Positions 25,561 through 35,060 of a DNA stretch of 64,000 bases are shown here, in pieces. This DNA is from Allocoprobacillus sp002160865. Lineage in GTDB: Bacteria > Bacillota_I > Bacilli_A > Erysipelotrichales > Coprobacillaceae. The notes beneath the pieces are model-generated. The model was not told where the DNA came from, searched no databases, and was given only the letters and a program-made list of their open reading frames with translations. Both the position numbers and the translations under genes were made by a program. How positions within the stretch are numbered: the first letter of the stretch is position 1; the number at the start of each line of letters is the position of its first letter. Where the stretch lies: contig NZ_AP031415.1 in NCBI RefSeq assembly GCF_042850985.1, positions 2,597,127 through 2,661,126 of the forward strand, in the 5' to 3' direction.

Positions 25561-25971
25561 ATGAAAATACGCTTAAAAATATTATTTATAATTGTTGAAA
25601 TTTTATTATTCGCATCATTTTTTCTAACTTGGTTTGGTGATGGAGATATGGTTGTTTTAAGAGGCGTAGATTTTGATGTATTTATGGGTTGGCTTATTTT
25701 CTTTTATATTGGGACATGGTTTTCGCTATTTTCTACATCAAAAAAGATTCATGTTACATCTCTAATAGCGTCTATCTGTGTTTTCTTATTAGAAATATAT
25801 CAATTCTTAACTTGGCACTATTTAACTATAACCGGATATATAAGCCTCGCATTTTCTTTTGATATGACATCTCTTGGATTTTATTTATCTTTATTCATTT
25901 GTTGTATCAATATTGTTTGTAAAATCATTGGGATGAAATTATGTACTCATTCCATAATAGAAAAGAAATGA
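25561..25971 (+). CDS. four-TM membrane protein, 136 residues
   Basis: Hydrophobic segments at about residues 5-25, 40-58, 65-85 and 95-125 with short loops; no recognised family. The start is clear: AGAAAGAGG eight bases before ATG. It stands alone on the plus strand with its own promoter and terminator between upp and glyA. Function unknown. Confidence 0.65.
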   Translation: MKIRLKILFIIVEILLFASFFLTWFGDGDMVVLRGVDFDVFMGWLIFFYIGTWFSLFSTSKKIHVTSLIASICVFLLEIYQFLTWHYLTITGYISLAFSFDMTSLGFYLSLFICCINIVCKIIGMKLCTHSIIEKK

Positions 25972-25975
25972 TTTG

Positions 25976-26006
25976 ATACTGTTGATGATTCATCAACAGT
26001 ATTTTC
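25976..26006 (+). terminator. terminator of the four-TM gene
   Basis: ATACTGTTGATG / CATCAACAGTAT perfect 12-bp stem with a 3-nt loop (25976-26002) followed by TTTC. Confidence 0.7.
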
Positions 26007-26011
26007 ATATA

Positions 26012-26047
26012 CCAAAAAGGATTAACTTCATTCTTGAAATTAATCCT
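26012..26047 (-). terminator. terminator of the tsaC-type/rpiB/glyA operon
   Basis: Minus-strand AGGATTAATTTC / GAAGTTAATCCT stem (26047-26018) followed by a short T run. Confidence 0.7.
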
Positions 26048-26055
26048 CATACTTA

Positions 26056-27294
26056 TTAAAGATAAGATTTCCCTTGATACATTCTCACTTTATCTGTTAA
26101 TGCTTTCACTCTTTTTAAACATGCTTCTTTAACTTCATCTGTTTCATCATTTTTTAAACGATAAGCAATGATTTTACCAACTTCTCTAAAATCATCTTCA
26201 TTAAAACCTTTCGTTGTCATTGCTGGTGTTCCTACTCGAATACCACTGGCTTTAAAAGGTTTTTCAGTATCAAATGGAATCGCATTTTTATTAGCTGTAA
26301 TATTGATTTCATCAAGTAATCTTTCTGCTTTTTTACCACTGATTCCACAACTTGCTTTAACATCAATTAAAATCAAATGATTATCTGTTCCATCAGCAAC
26401 CAATCTAAATCCTTCTTCTTTTAAAGATTGTTCTAATGCTTTAGCGTTTTTAATAATCTGTTTCGCATAATCTTTAAACTCTGGTTGTAAAGCTTCATAG
26501 AAACATGCCGCTTTTGCAGCAATAATATGCATCAATGGACCACCTTGCATACCCGGAAAAACAGCTCGATCAATATCTTTCCCTAATTCTTCTTTACACA
26601 TAATGACACCACCACGTGGTCCTCTTAAAGTTTTATGTGTTGTTGTGGTAACAACATCAGCATATGGGAAAGGTGATGGATGTAAACCAGCAGCTACAAG
26701 TCCAGCAATATGTGCCATATCCACCATAAATAAAGCCCCATTATCATGAGCAATTTGAGCCATATATTTAAAATCAATGATTCTTGAATAAGCACTTGCT
26801 CCTGCAACAACCAATTTAGGTCGAATTGTTTCTACCTTATATTTATAATCTTCATAATCAATTGTTTCTGTATCACGAGAAACGCCATAACTATAAAATT
26901 CATAATTGATTCCCGAATAATTTAATGGATGTCCATGTGTTAAATGTCCTCCATCAGCTAATGACATTCCTAATACCTTATCTCCATGATCTAATAAAGC
27001 TAAATAAACGGCTGTATTGGCTTGTGCTCCACTATGAGGCTGAACATTAGCATATTCACAACCAAATAATTCTTTTAAACGATTGATTGCTAAGGTTTCT
27101 ACTTCATCAACAAACTGACAACCACCATAGTATCTTTTACCCGGATATCCTTCAGCATATTTATTTGTTAAAACACTACCAGCTAATTCTAAGATTTCCT
27201 CAGATACAAAGTTCTCTGAAGCAATTAACTCAATATTATTTCTTTGTCTGTTTAATTCTTTTTCAACGCTCTTAAAGACTTCATTATCTCTCAT
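26056..27294 (-). CDS. glyA: serine hydroxymethyltransferase
   Basis: 412 residues, standard bacterial length. The PLP-binding Lys is in VVTTTTHKTLRGPRGG near residue 224; ENFVSEEIL, YAEGYPGKRYYGG and DMAHIAGLVAAG are present. It interconverts serine and glycine, supplying methylene-tetrahydrofolate. ATG 27294 follows GGAGAG by 10 bases; a GTG three codons upstream overlaps the RBS and is rejected. It starts one base after rpiB ends. Confidence 0.97.
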   Translation of the reverse strand: MRDNEVFKSVEKELNRQRNNIELIASENFVSEEILELAGSVLTNKYAEGYPGKRYYGGCQFVDEVETLAINRLKELFGCEYANVQPHSGAQANTAVYLALLDHGDKVLGMSLADGGHLTHGHPLNYSGINYEFYSYGVSRDTETIDYEDYKYKVETIRPKLVVAGASAYSRIIDFKYMAQIAHDNGALFMVDMAHIAGLVAAGLHPSPFPYADVVTTTTHKTLRGPRGGVIMCKEELGKDIDRAVFPGMQGGPLMHIIAAKAACFYEALQPEFKDYAKQIIKNAKALEQSLKEEGFRLVADGTDNHLILIDVKASCGISGKKAERLLDEINITANKNAIPFDTEKPFKASGIRVGTPAMTTKGFNEDDFREVGKIIAYRLKNDETDEVKEACLKRVKALTDKVRMYQGKSYL

Positions 27295-27295
27295 T

Positions 27296-27736
27296 TTATT
27301 CACTCTCCAAAGCCATCATCTTGGCAATTCTTTGATCATGTCTACCACCTTCATAATCAGTATGTAACCATGCATTTAATATTTCTAACGCTAAACCTTC
27401 ACCAATAACTCTTTGACCCATTGCTATCATATTTGTATCATTGTGAGCTCTTGTAGCTTTGGCACTAAATACATCATGAACTAATGCACAACGAATGCCT
27501 TTGACTTTATTACAAGTAATTGAAACACCTATTCCTGTTCCACAAACAACAACACCTTTTTCACATTCACCATTTGCGACAGCTCTGGCAGCCTTTGCAG
27601 CATAATCAGGATAATCACAGCTTTCCTCATTATACGTTCCAAAGTCTACAACTTCATATCCTTGTTTTTTCAAATCTTCCATTAAAACATTTTTTAAACG
27701 AAAACCACCATGATCACATGCAACTGCTATTTTCAT
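27296..27736 (-). CDS. rpiB: ribose-5-phosphate isomerase B / sugar-phosphate isomerase
   Basis: 146 residues. The family motif CDHGGFRLK at the N terminus, the catalytic-Cys region VVCGTGIGVSI near residue 66 and HNDTNMIAMGQR are intact. It interconverts ribose-5-P and ribulose-5-P; LacAB-like substrates cannot be excluded. The start overlaps the tsaC-type gene stop as ATGA. The tsaC-rpiB-glyA order is common in Firmicutes. Confidence 0.93.
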   Translation of the reverse strand: MKIAVACDHGGFRLKNVLMEDLKKQGYEVVDFGTYNEESCDYPDYAAKAARAVANGECEKGVVVCGTGIGVSITCNKVKGIRCALVHDVFSAKATRAHNDTNMIAMGQRVIGEGLALEILNAWLHTDYEGGRHDQRIAKMMALESE

Positions 27737-28335
27737 TGGATTACCTCCTCTATATCCTCTTTTGTTATTTTTCCTGCTCTTAATATTTTGATTTCATCCT
27801 GACTCACATCAACAACTGTACTGGCAATGTTATCGGATGTCTTTCCATCAACAACCAAATCAATTCGCCCATCTAACTGCTCTAAAACTTCTGCTGTTGA
27901 TGTTGTATTGGGATGATTTGACAAATTTGCACTTGTTACCAGCATCGGGCCTACTTTTTCTAATAATGACAAAACAAATGAACTATCTGGTATTCTGATA
28001 CCAATAGTTGGCTTCCCATTTGTCATGGCTTCACTCACAGTTTCTTTTTTCTGAAAGATGAGTGTTATCATTCCCGGCATAAAATGCTCTATTAATTTTT
28101 GTGCTTTTTCACTCACATAGGCATATTGAGAAATATCTGCTTTATTTGCAACCATCAATGTAATGGCTTTTGAATAATCTCTATTCTTTGCTTCCATTAA
28201 ATGATCTAATGCTTTTTCATCTTCAAAACGAATGCCTACACCATAAACTGTTTCTGTTGGAAAAGCAACAATACCACCCTTTTGAATCACATCACAAATC
28301 TCATTCATTTGATTTTCTAATACAACTTTTGTCAT
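27733..28335 (-). CDS. L-threonylcarbamoyladenylate synthase (Sua5/YciO/TsaC)
   Basis: 200 residues, the YrdC-domain-only length. Recognisable segments: IVAFPTETVYGVG near residue 25, RDYSKAITLM, PGMITLIFQ, GIRIPDSSFVLSLL, LVTSANLSNHPNT and RAGKI. It makes threonylcarbamoyl-AMP for the t6A37 modification of ANN-reading tRNAs. I chose ATG 28335, six bases after AAGGTG, over upstream in-frame ATGs that overlap the RBS. Confidence 0.93.
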   Translation of the reverse strand: MTKVVLENQMNEICDVIQKGGIVAFPTETVYGVGIRFEDEKALDHLMEAKNRDYSKAITLMVANKADISQYAYVSEKAQKLIEHFMPGMITLIFQKKETVSEAMTNGKPTIGIRIPDSSFVLSLLEKVGPMLVTSANLSNHPNTTSTAEVLEQLDGRIDLVVDGKTSDNIASTVVDVSQDEIKILRAGKITKEDIEEVIQ

Positions 28336-28409
28336 CTTCATCACCTTAGCTGATATTCTAACACAAATGCTGCTAAAATTATACTAATATCACCTGAAAA
28401 TAAAAAAAT

Positions 28410-28440
28410 AGGCGATAGATTTTTTATTTTTCTATCGCCT
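28410..28440. terminator. terminator between the small membrane gene and tsaC
   Basis: AGGCGATAGA / TCTATCGCCT stem with an AT-rich loop, T-rich on both sides; closes the minus-strand 68-residue gene. Confidence 0.75.
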
Positions 28441-28445
28441 CACTA

Positions 28446-28652
28446 TTATTCTGTTTGACTATCAATAGATTTTTTAAACCAATGAATACACTTTTGAATG
28501 ATTCTCCAAATAAATAAGACTTCACCCCAAATCATAACTGCAATACCACTATAAACCAACATCAGTGAAAATGTGGAAAGATAGTAATCAGCCATAGAAC
28601 CACCTAAAATCATTAAGACTCCCAATCCAAAAATTTCTATTAATTTCTTCAT
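28446..28652 (-). CDS. small two-TM membrane protein, 68 residues
   Basis: MKKLIEIFGLGVLMILGGSM opens a first TM segment; a second spans about residues 28-52; the C terminus is charged. Strong RBS AAAAGGAGAAG. No family recognised. Confidence 0.6.
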   Translation of the reverse strand: MKKLIEIFGLGVLMILGGSMADYYLSTFSLMLVYSGIAVMIWGEVLFIWRIIQKCIHWFKKSIDSQTE

Positions 28653-28704
28653 AAAAATCTTCTCCTTTTATATATCATAACAAAAAGATATGGAAACATT
28701 ATGA

Positions 28705-29020
28705 CTAAATCTGTGATTTGATAACTTTCCATTCCTCTTCTAGCATTGACATCAAAATATCATCTACATACTGATTGCCAACTTTAATAGCATCTCTTAA
28801 TACACCCTCATGTTTAAAGCCTACTTTTTCATAAGTATGAATAGCTCTTTGGTTGAAGACAAAGACATCTAAAGAAACATGATGTCATTTTAAAATAACA
28901 CTTTTTCAATAATATGCTCCCTTTAATCAAAGAAAATAAAATCATAATGATCTTTTGCTTCTACAAAGCGAATAACTTCATCACGCTTATAAGATGATGG
29001 GCTCTCAATAAATTTTATAA
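28705..29020 (-). pseudogene. decayed GNAT acetyltransferase
   Basis: Minus-strand 28890-28705 reads VSLDVFVFNQRAIHTYEKVG then FKHEGVLRDA, the classic RimJ/RimL-type C terminus, ending at TAG. Upstream (about 29020-28930) another in-frame fragment, RDEVIRFVEAKDHYDFIFFD, ends at a stop. The acetyl-CoA-binding middle (Q/RxxGxG/A) is missing, so the gene has an internal deletion plus stops. The 220 bp further upstream has no intact gene; one open stretch (FTNSYLEYHIENEENISNKK) may be another remnant. Confidence 0.7.
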
Positions 29021-29190
29021 TTTATAAACCCCATATTTTTTATAAAGTCTTGCTCTTTTCAGTTTATTCAATATTCATTTTTTATTGTACAATGACTCTT
29101 TGTAAATGAGGAATTATGAGCATGCTTTTTTATTTGAAATATTTTCTTCATTTTCAATATGATATTCTAAATATGAATTTGTAAAAGAAA

Positions 29191-29215
29191 ACCCATATGA
29201 TATTTTCACATGGGT
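29191..29215 (-). terminator. terminator of the medium-chain dehydrogenase gene
   Basis: ACCCAT / ATGGGT stem followed on the minus strand by TTTTCTTTTAC, about 30 bp after the stop. Confidence 0.65.
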
Positions 29216-29246
29216 CAAAATTATTATTTATTTGTATAAGATTATT

Positions 29247-30272
29247 TTATAGTTCGTAATCAATAATAACTTTAATTCCTTGTCCTGAAGCCGCAAATTC
29301 TAATGCTTTACTGATATCTTCATGTTTAAATTTATGTGTCACCATAATAGAAGCAATTGGCGTTTTTTTATTTAATATATGATCAATAACTTCAACAATT
29401 GTCTCATGCGTATAACCTTGAGAACCATAAATAATTGGTTGGGCTGCAATAAAAGGTCTTCCTTCTAATTCAACCTTTTGGAATACTGAGATTATTGCAT
29501 ATTTTGTATGATTTCTCGCATAATTAAATACTTCTGATAATAATGGTGGAGCTCCTGCTGCGTCTACATACATATCCACATCAGGAATTGGATCATAACT
29601 TGGATAAGTACCAAAAATCTCTATTAATTTATCCTTCAAATTTTCAGTAGAGGTATTAATTGTTTTTACTCCTAATAATGCTGCTTTGGATAATCTCAAT
29701 TCATTTCTATCTACGACAACAACATTTTTTATACCTCTTCCAAGCAATCCCGCAGTAGCCCCTAATCCAATAGGACCTGCACCTAGCACAACAATCTTGT
29801 CGTCAAGTTTAGGATTAAATGCTAATGCTCCTTGGGCTCCAACAGACATTGGTTCAATAATAACCGCTTGATCTAAATCGACATCATCATCAAGTGGGTA
29901 TAGATTCACACCAATTTTTGCATTTTGTACCAAAGCATATTCAGAAAATGCCCCTGCCATAGTTGAACCAGCAACTCCATACGGTTGACTCATGACAGGA
30001 TCAACAAATACTTTTTCTTCTAATTTAATATCATCAGATACATTTTTTCCTTTTTCGACAACAATACCTACAAACTCATGCCCAAATTGTGATCCGGGAA
30101 ATACACCATAGTTTTCACCACCATGATAATAGATACCAACATCAGAACCACAGATTCCAGCTCTTAACACTTTCACAAGAACATCATTTTCTTTGACTTC
30201 TGGAATAGGTCTCTCTTCAACAGTCACATTTTGAACAGAATTATAAATTGCACATTTCATCATTTTTGTCAT
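29247..30272 (-). CDS. zinc-dependent medium-chain alcohol/polyol dehydrogenase
   Basis: 341 residues. Catalytic zinc ligands: RAGICGSDVGIY (Cys near 41), FGHEFVGIV (His/Glu near 70) and VIIEPMSVG (Glu near 147). The Rossmann motif VVLGAGPIGLGA lies near 170. The four-cysteine structural-zinc lobe of ADH/sorbitol dehydrogenase is absent, as in several sorbitol/threonine-dehydrogenase-like enzymes. Substrate unknown. RBS AAGGAGGATG. The TetR-type gene 82 bp upstream on the same strand is the likely regulator. Confidence 0.9.
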   Translation of the reverse strand: MTKMMKCAIYNSVQNVTVEERPIPEVKENDVLVKVLRAGICGSDVGIYYHGGENYGVFPGSQFGHEFVGIVVEKGKNVSDDIKLEEKVFVDPVMSQPYGVAGSTMAGAFSEYALVQNAKIGVNLYPLDDDVDLDQAVIIEPMSVGAQGALAFNPKLDDKIVVLGAGPIGLGATAGLLGRGIKNVVVVDRNELRLSKAALLGVKTINTSTENLKDKLIEIFGTYPSYDPIPDVDMYVDAAGAPPLLSEVFNYARNHTKYAIISVFQKVELEGRPFIAAQPIIYGSQGYTHETIVEVIDHILNKKTPIASIMVTHKFKHEDISKALEFAASGQGIKVIIDYEL

Positions 30273-30354
30273 AAAAACATCCTCCTTAAAAATATTTTAA
30301 CAAAATAGATTAAGTGTTCAATTTACATTTTCTATAAAATGTGTAATATCAAGA

Positions 30355-30906
30355 CTACCAGTTTGTTTTTTTATTAATGATAGACTCATGCATATTTTCG
30401 TAATTTTTATGTGAATCAAGATAGACTTCAGTCATAAATTCAGGTGATTCTACCATCCCATTATTCAACCATTTCTTGAGAAGCATCACTTGAGTAGAAG
30501 CATATTTATATGATAAATAATCTAATTTGATTTGATCTTGAATAATATCTTTATATAAATAAGAAAATACTATTTGATTTCTTTCAATAATTGTATCAAA
30601 TAAAGAATTTTGTTCATCATCTTTTATAGCAACGATGAAAAAGTTTTTGTTTTTAAAAAAAGCTTTATAAATCTCTGTAATAAACATTTCTGTAGTCATT
30701 TTTTTATCAAAACATTCTTTAATTGTACTTTCTATAGTCTCAATATATATATCTTCTGTTATAGATTGTCGATCTGCATAATAATTATAGAAAGAACGTC
30801 TTGATATTTTGGCTCTTTTTACAATATCTTTGACAGAGATTTTAACTGTTTGTTTTTCAATGGCCAATGCAATAAAAGCATCTTTAATTTTTTCTTTTGT
30901 TGTCAT
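30355..30906 (-). CDS. TetR-family transcriptional regulator
   Basis: 183 residues. N-terminal HTH: KISVKDIVKRAKISRRSFYNYY at about 22-43 is typical TetR (R-x-S/T-F-Y-x-Y-F/Y); the rest is an all-helical ligand domain of the AcrR/DhaS sort. Upstream of and co-oriented with the dehydrogenase, which it probably controls. Confidence 0.88.
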   Translation of the reverse strand: MTTKEKIKDAFIALAIEKQTVKISVKDIVKRAKISRRSFYNYYADRQSITEDIYIETIESTIKECFDKKMTTEMFITEIYKAFFKNKNFFIVAIKDDEQNSLFDTIIERNQIVFSYLYKDIIQDQIKLDYLSYKYASTQVMLLKKWLNNGMVESPEFMTEVYLDSHKNYENMHESIINKKTNW

Positions 30907-31560
30907 ATATAATCATCCTGTATTTCATTATTACTATTTTTCTATTTTCATCATATAAATTATTTTAAAAGAATATTTTGGATAAATTCCAGTTAAAGAA
31001 CTTTTTCATCTCATCTTACTAATACTATATTCCTTAAGACAAAACTATCTAAAGTTTTAAGATGTTTTTTTAGTTAAGTCAACAGCAATTCATAAAACAT
31101 CATTGATTAATTGTTTTTCTATCTCATCAATCATGAAGCTTCTCTTTTTAAAAATTCAATTTCATTATATGATTATATTATTTTTTAAAGAGAAGAATAA
31201 TATAAATTGATAAAAAATAGAAATCAAATGAAAAGATAGTTAGAAATACCTATTGTATTGTCGCTAATTATACATAGTATTTATATATTTATCTTTCTAT
31301 ATAACTACTATTTTAACACTATTCTCAAATTCCATAAATATAAAAAGCATTTTTATTCATTGTTTATATATTCTTACTTTATACTAAAATGTAAATTTCA
31401 ATCATCTTTATAAGATTCATCAGTATCTTCATTTTTTGATATTCTTAAAATATATCCATCTTTTTGATACATTATATTTTCACTACCTATATTAATTATA
31501 GTTGAAAAAGGGTATTATTTTCCTATAAATTTATGTTATGATATTATCATTAAGAAAGGA
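30907..31560. other. 650-bp gene-free, very AT-rich interval
   Basis: I find no convincing gene. Visible: a hairpin with U tail at about 31038-31073 (AAAACT/AGTTTT core), an inverted repeat CTTCTCTTT...AAAGAGAAG (31139-31195) with a 40-bp AT-rich middle, and a 24-codon minus-strand ORF (MYQKDGYILRISKNEDTDES..., about 31400-31475) lacking a good RBS. It could be remnants of deleted genes. Confidence 0.5.
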
Positions 31561-32487
31561 ATGATGATATTGAAAAAGAAAACTCTTGCTTATGGTGCTT
31601 TAATATCTGGAGCTATTATTGGTTTTGTTGGAGTCACTGCAATTGATTTCGCATGTCGTAAAGATACACCTTTAAATAAACAAAAACCTAAAGTAGATCC
31701 TCGTATTGAAAAATATATTCCTTGGCTAAAACAACAACATTTTGAAACATGGGAAATGACTTCACATGATGGATTAAAACTGAAAGCTAAATTTTTAAAA
31801 GCAGATAGGGATACTAATAAGGTATTGATTGCAGTGCATGGTTATCGTTCATATAATTTGAAAGAATATGCTTATTATATTAAATTTTATCATGATTTAG
31901 GATTCCATATTTTATTACCCGATAATCGTGCCCATGGTGAAAGTGAAGGAACATATATTGGATTTGGGTGGTTAGATAGATTAGATTGTATTCAATGGAT
32001 TGATCAAGTGAAAGAATATTTTCATAAAGATTTACAGATTGTTTTACATGGTATATCAATGGGAAGTGCTACTGTTTTAATGGCAAGTGGTGAAAAACTA
32101 CCTGATGATGTCAAATGTATTATTTCAGATTGTGGTTTTACAAGTGTTCTTGATGAATTCAAACATGAATTAAATCAAAGACATATCCCTGCGCCACTTA
32201 TTTTACCAACAGCAACTCTATTAAGTAAAAAACGTGTAGGATATAGCTTTAAAGAAGCTTCAACAATTGAACAAGTAAAAAAATCTAAAACACCAACTTT
32301 ATTTATACATGGTGATCGTGATAATTTTGTGCCAACTTATATGGTTTATGATCTTTATAATGCATGTAGTGCTGATAAAGATTTATTAATCGTTGAAGGT
32401 GCAGGTCATGCTCAAAGTTATCTTGTTGATCCAAAACTATGTGAAAGTACAATTATAGAATTCATGAATAAATATATTAAAGAATAA
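31561..32487 (+). CDS. alpha/beta hydrolase with N-terminal membrane anchor
   Basis: About 305 residues. One N-terminal hydrophobic segment (LAYGALISGAIIGFVGVTAI) then an alpha/beta hydrolase domain: AVHGYRSYN, DNRAHGESEG, nucleophile elbow HGISMGSAT (Ser near 176), catalytic Asp in FIHGDRDNFVP and His in GAGHAQSY. It resembles B. subtilis YqkD/YfhR-type proteins; substrate unknown. The start is uncertain among ATG 31561, ATG 31564 and TTG 31570; the last has the best spacing from AGAAAGGA. Confidence 0.85.
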   Translation: MMILKKKTLAYGALISGAIIGFVGVTAIDFACRKDTPLNKQKPKVDPRIEKYIPWLKQQHFETWEMTSHDGLKLKAKFLKADRDTNKVLIAVHGYRSYNLKEYAYYIKFYHDLGFHILLPDNRAHGESEGTYIGFGWLDRLDCIQWIDQVKEYFHKDLQIVLHGISMGSATVLMASGEKLPDDVKCIISDCGFTSVLDEFKHELNQRHIPAPLILPTATLLSKKRVGYSFKEASTIEQVKKSKTPTLFIHGDRDNFVPTYMVYDLYNACSADKDLLIVEGAGHAQSYLVDPKLCESTIIEFMNKYIKE

Positions 32488-32512
32488 ATGACTGAAAACC
32501 AGTCATTTTTAT
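32487..32512. terminator. terminator between hydrolase and DUF5714 gene
   Basis: AATGACTG (32487-32494) / CAGTCATT (32500-32507) with a 5-nt loop and T tail; lies between convergent genes. Confidence 0.75.
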
Positions 32513-33063
32513 TATCTTTGATAAAATGGACATCTTTCTTTGATACATTGTTGATTCAAATAAGAAAACTCACATTTTTCATCTGTATCTTCTAAGACAA
32601 TATCATAATGTTCTTTGACAAACTGAATAGCTGTTTTTAATGAAAGAAAAGCATTTCTTTTGCAACATCTTGGTCCTCCAATTTCGGCTATATTACCAAG
32701 TGCTAAAGAAGTCAATCTTAAGTTATCCTTATAATATTCATTATCTGATAATGGAGTTGTTTGATGAATAATCGCTAAAGCCGCTCCTACAGAAGAACCA
32801 GAGCCACAAATTCCCCATTGGCCACATGTTGCTCCTGGCATTTTCTTTCCTCTTTTTTCCATCTCATCTAATGCCTCTTTAAAATCAAATTCAACACCAG
32901 CATTATGCATAGCTGTTAAAAAGGCATATCCATCAATAATATGATGTATAGGTCCATGAATAGGAATATCTTTTATTTTCATTAATGACTTTACTATTTC
33001 AATGGGATTGATACTCTTTTCATTCAAACATATTTCTTTGATCATCTTCATTTGTTCATCCAT
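32512..33063 (-). CDS. DUF5714 cysteine-rich protein
   Basis: 183 residues. Conserved blocks of this uncharacterised anaerobe family: PIHGPIHHIIDGYAFL, CGQWGICGSGSSVGAALAII, GGPRCCKRNAFLSL and a C-terminal C-x7-C-x4-CPF pattern. The many conserved Cys/His suggest metal or Fe-S binding (inference). RBS AAAGGAGATG. Stands alone between the hydrolase and the ABC operon. Confidence 0.8.
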   Translation of the reverse strand: MDEQMKMIKEICLNEKSINPIEIVKSLMKIKDIPIHGPIHHIIDGYAFLTAMHNAGVEFDFKEALDEMEKRGKKMPGATCGQWGICGSGSSVGAALAIIHQTTPLSDNEYYKDNLRLTSLALGNIAEIGGPRCCKRNAFLSLKTAIQFVKEHYDIVLEDTDEKCEFSYLNQQCIKERCPFYQR

Positions 33064-33150
33064 AATTTCATCTCCTTTACTTCATTGTATAAAAATATAT
33101 ACTTATAATCAAACTTTAAATAAAAAGATGAAATGATATTTCATTCCACC

Positions 33151-33801
33151 TTATGCATATTTTCTTTTATAAAGTATATAACAAGTATAATAACTGACAA
33201 TATTCAATATAACAGCAAGTATACATCCTATCATTAAAATTTGATTTAACTTTAAATTCAAAAGTACATCAATACCAAATAATATATGAATACAAATATA
33301 CCCAAACGCAAATATAATTGTCAGAATCATATAAACAATTGTTCCTTTTTTATTTCCTAACCAAAAGAAACCAATACTTGATAAAGCATTCATAATAAAA
33401 GCTGAAACAAAACCAATTGCCCATATAAAAAAGCCATTTTCTAAATTAACAGTATGAAAAATATATGTGTGAATAAATGTAATAGGTAAAGATATACAAA
33501 TTTGAACGCAGAGTGTAAAAAGAAGAATAGACAACATTTTTGCTTGTATAATCTGTTTTTTTGTTACTGGAAAGGTTAATAGTATTTGATTATATTGAGA
33601 AATATCATCTTGTTCCATAGAATATTGTAGTGTCGATACACCTATCATTGGTAATGCAAGATTAATAATCAATAACAAAGAATATAAGTTATTTAATAGA
33701 AAAGTCATTGTCAATAAAAACAATAGAGAAATACACATACCAATAATATTCTTTTTAATACAAAATGTTTCATAAAAATCTTTAATCATAACCCCTAACA
33801 T
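33151..33801 (-). CDS. ABC-2 type transporter permease
   Basis: 216 residues, six TM segments, with the ABC-2 style loop (QYSMEQDDISQYNQILLTFP) after TM2 that contacts the ATPase. Third gene of the GntR/ATPase/permease operon, overlapping the ATPase gene by 7 bp. Substrate unknown; such YtrA-regulated systems are often involved in envelope stress or peptide antibiotics. Confidence 0.85.
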   Translation of the reverse strand: MLGVMIKDFYETFCIKKNIIGMCISLLFLLTMTFLLNNLYSLLLIINLALPMIGVSTLQYSMEQDDISQYNQILLTFPVTKKQIIQAKMLSILLFTLCVQICISLPITFIHTYIFHTVNLENGFFIWAIGFVSAFIMNALSSIGFFWLGNKKGTIVYMILTIIFAFGYICIHILFGIDVLLNLKLNQILMIGCILAVILNIVSYYTCYILYKRKYA

Positions 33802-34661
33802 ATCTCTTTCACTCCTTTTGCATAAAATAACATGATTTCTTCTATTGTTGGCCTCGTTATCTCTAAATCTTGAAAAACAGATTGTATCTGTTGTCGATTT
33901 TTAACAAGAATAGATATACTATAAGGTTCTTGAATATAAGCAACAATATCATCTTGAGATAATGTGTTTAATAAATCTTTTGTTCCATGAATAATTCCAT
34001 AATTTTCATTCATTTCATCATAAGTTTGCATAAAAATACATTTTCCTTTATAAAGATAAACAATATAATCTGCAATTTTATCTAAATCACTTGTAATATG
34101 TGATGAGATTAAAACTGTATGATTTTCATCTTCTGTAAAAGCTCTAATGAGATTTAATATTTCATCTCGAATAATCGGATCTAAACCACTTGTTGCTTCA
34201 TCAAGTATCAAAATTTTCGCATCATGACTAAAAGCAATTGCAAATTCAAGTTTCATTTTCATTCCTCTTGAAAATAACTTTATTTTTTTATCATAAGGCA
34301 ATTCAAACTTCTGTAAATAACTTTGATAAAGTTCATGATTCCAGTTTTGAAACGTGTGACTTAAAATACGTTCAATCCAGCGTGGTGTCAATTCCAAATC
34401 ATAATGTGTGGTATCAAAAATAACTGCTAAATCTTCTTTAATATTTTTTTCATTCTGTTTAAAATCTTTACCAAAATATGTTAATTTATCATATTGTGAG
34501 TCTACAATACCTAATATTGACTGAATCAATGTAGATTTTCCTGCTCCGTTTTCACCTATAATTCCTACAACTGTTCCTTTAGGAATTTTCAATGACACAT
34601 GATTTAATGAAAAATCTTTAAATACTTTTGTTAAATGTTCTATTTCTATTGCAAAATCCAT
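33795..34661 (-). CDS. ABC transporter ATP-binding protein
   Basis: 288 residues. Walker A IGENGAGKSTL near residue 36, Walker B ILILDEATSGLDP near 160, D-loop and switch His (LISSHI) present; the signature is degenerate (KLFSRGMKMKL in place of LSGGQ), typical for YtrB/BcrA-type exporters. Two bases after the GntR gene, so strictly cotranscribed. Confidence 0.93.
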   Translation of the reverse strand: MDFAIEIEHLTKVFKDFSLNHVSLKIPKGTVVGIIGENGAGKSTLIQSILGIVDSQYDKLTYFGKDFKQNEKNIKEDLAVIFDTTHYDLELTPRWIERILSHTFQNWNHELYQSYLQKFELPYDKKIKLFSRGMKMKLEFAIAFSHDAKILILDEATSGLDPIIRDEILNLIRAFTEDENHTVLISSHITSDLDKIADYIVYLYKGKCIFMQTYDEMNENYGIIHGTKDLLNTLSQDDIVAYIQEPYSISILVKNRQQIQSVFQDLEITRPTIEEIMLFYAKGVKEIC

Positions 34662-34663
34662 AA

Positions 34664-35038
34664 TTAATTCTCCTCGTTAATATCTTCAATCAATTTCAAT
34701 AAGAAATCCTTAGAAAACCCACTCTCTTGTGTTAAAGTATAAGCTTCTTTTAAAAGTTCTTTGATTTTCTTTAAGTTTTCTTCACGTATAGAATCCTGAT
34801 TAGGTGTTGATACAAAGGCACCTTTTGCAGGAACAACAACAATAAATCCATCTTTAGAAAGTTCATCATAAGCCCTTTGTGTTGTAATAATACTCACATG
34901 TAAATCCTTTGCCAACTTGCGCATAGAAGGTAAAGGAGTCTGAGGTTTGAGTTGTCCATTCATAATCATCGCTTTGATTTGTAAGACAATCTGTTCATAA
35001 ATAGGCTTAGAACTTGTTTGACTCAATATAATTTCCAT
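34664..35038 (-). CDS. GntR-family regulator, YtrA subfamily
   Basis: 124 residues: GntR winged helix (KPIYEQIVLQIKAMIMNGQL, then PLPSMRKLAKDLHVSIITTQ RAYDEL) and a short two-helix dimerisation tail instead of a ligand domain, defining the YtrA subgroup. First gene of its operon; its promoter is embedded in two palindromes (35061-35132), so autorepression is very likely. Confidence 0.93.
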   Translation of the reverse strand: MEIILSQTSSKPIYEQIVLQIKAMIMNGQLKPQTPLPSMRKLAKDLHVSIITTQRAYDELSKDGFIVVVPAKGAFVSTPNQDSIREENLKKIKELLKEAYTLTQESGFSKDFLLKLIEDINEEN

Positions 35039-35060
35039 GCATGTTCTCCTTATTTTATAT

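Noticed and set aside
31139..31195. Inverted repeat as IS ends or MITE
   Set aside because: Arms are only about 9-14 bp, AT-rich and close together, with no target duplication; a chance hairpin or terminator remnant is simpler.
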